DNA from: an uncultured Bacteroidales bacterium
GTDB lineage: Bacteria; Bacteroidota; Bacteroidia; Bacteroidales; P3
Reading direction: 5' to 3'
DNA length: 64,000 nt
Assembly (NCBI GenBank): GCA_905234695.1
Contig: CAJOHZ010000021.1
Location: 1-64,000 of the forward strand
In this document: piece after piece, positions 63,577 through 64,000 of the stretch
Numbering within the stretch: position 1 is the first letter of the stretch
How the letters are laid out: every line of letters starts with the position of its first letter
Notes under the pieces: generated by a model
Seen by the model: only the letters and a program-made list of their open reading frames with translations
Told to the model about the DNA's origin: nothing
Database searches by the model: none
Program-made: the position numbers and the translations under genes

Positions 63577-64000
63577 TTGTATTTCTATAACGACATAGCG
63601 GCATCGTACAGTCAGAGGTGACGATGGAGGATTTATTTGTATGATTTATTCCTAAAGATGGTTTACTCTATTGCAAACTACAGCATCTGTATCGGAATAA
63701 CTCTGAAACAAAAAAAATCACGGTAAAAATAAAGTCGCCCATAAAAATGTAAAATCTGTATGTACAAACGGAAAATAGAACAGACGTTGAGCCAGTGGAA
63801 GGCGAAGAAGGCGTACTGCCCAAAAGGATGAAATTACTACCCAAAAGGCAAATGAAGAGCTGATTTCTACTACCCAAAGGGAAGATTCAGCTGCCCCAAA
63901 AAGCAAAACAACTACCCAAAAGCCCCTTGGGTTTTGGCGCAGTTGCGCCAGCATTGCGCCACGGCCCACAACGAATACATGGAAAGACATCAGAACCAAG
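63577..64000. other. Non-coding or unidentified right end with CCCAAAAG motifs
   Basis: 424 bp in which I see no credible complete gene. An A+T-rich part (63577-63780) is followed by sequence with five spaced copies of CTxCCCAAAAGG-like motifs (63816, 63838, 63869, 63891, 63912). A plus-strand frame is open from about 63791 to the edge without an ATG start, and a 93-codon minus-strand frame (63718-63999) crosses the motifs; neither is convincing. A gene may begin just beyond the window. Confidence 0.5.

Overview
The window reads as chromosomal DNA of a GC-rich member of the Bacteroidota, most likely order Bacteroidales; I do not assign a genus. Evidence: three very large secreted proteins end in type IX secretion (T9SS) sorting domains (type A at 7743 and 40338, type B at 61798); promoters follow the Bacteroidota pattern TAnnTTTG just upstream of genes; and families typical of the phylum are present (BspA-like leucine-rich repeats, choice-of-anchor J, GEVED and InlB-like repeats, TPR plus beta-barrel envelope pairs, Mpl, a DUF2027-like protein). 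No rRNA, tRNA, CRISPR array, prophage or intact transposase gene was seen.

Layout. 1-7743: the 3' part of a giant modular T9SS adhesin, broken by two frameshifts inside a tandem InlB-repeat array. 7978-17510 (+): AGCS amino-acid symporter, secreted beta-helix protein, Ser/Arg-rich secreted protein, uridine phosphorylase, two exported proteins (one an AT-richer lipoprotein) and the GTPase TypA. 17525-26467 (-): a ten-gene run with seven 4-bp ATGA overlaps: sufB, a TrmH-type methyltransferase, a redox protein, an HD hydrolase, mpl, a lipoprotein, a DUF2027-like protein, ispG and two membrane proteins, the last ending in an AraC-like DNA-binding domain. 26522-29275 (-): a MsrA-fRMsr fusion, a XerC/D recombinase and mtgA. 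29678-35303 (+): gapA, a RelE/ParE-type toxin-antitoxin pair, the complete preQ1 operon queC-queD-queE-queF, a FabG-like reductase and a BtuF-like lipoprotein. 35300-39733 (-): S41 peptidase, outer-membrane barrel, P5C dehydrogenase, an unknown protein. 40338-44208: a BspA-like T9SS protein with a frameshifted signal peptide, a small lipoprotein and folC. 44211-54199 (-): beta-barrel and TPR envelope pair, TlpA-like protein, Omp85-like barrel, GltS symporter. 54339-63576 (+): lipoprotein, GNAT, acyltransferase-3, M28 peptidase fused to a barrel, a T9SS type B giant and a DUF4143 ATPase.

The most unusual content is non-coding or repetitive. A 151-163 bp MITE-like element occurs three times with inverted termini and TTA/TAA target duplications; two copies bracket one TlpA-like gene. 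A 195-bp element carrying an 11-bp tandem repeat occurs twice. A terminator-promoter cassette occurs two to three times. A roughly 28-bp near-palindromic repeat sits inside four unrelated genes, always read in the same frame.

How genes work together: queCDEF makes preQ1 for queuosine tRNA modification; mpl recycles murein peptides and mtgA polymerises glycan; MsrA-fRMsr and SufB belong to oxidative-stress and Fe-S maintenance; the many OM barrels, lipoproteins and T9SS cargo suggest an envelope specialised for binding and degrading external polymers. All functional calls come from reading the protein sequences by eye; no database search was run.
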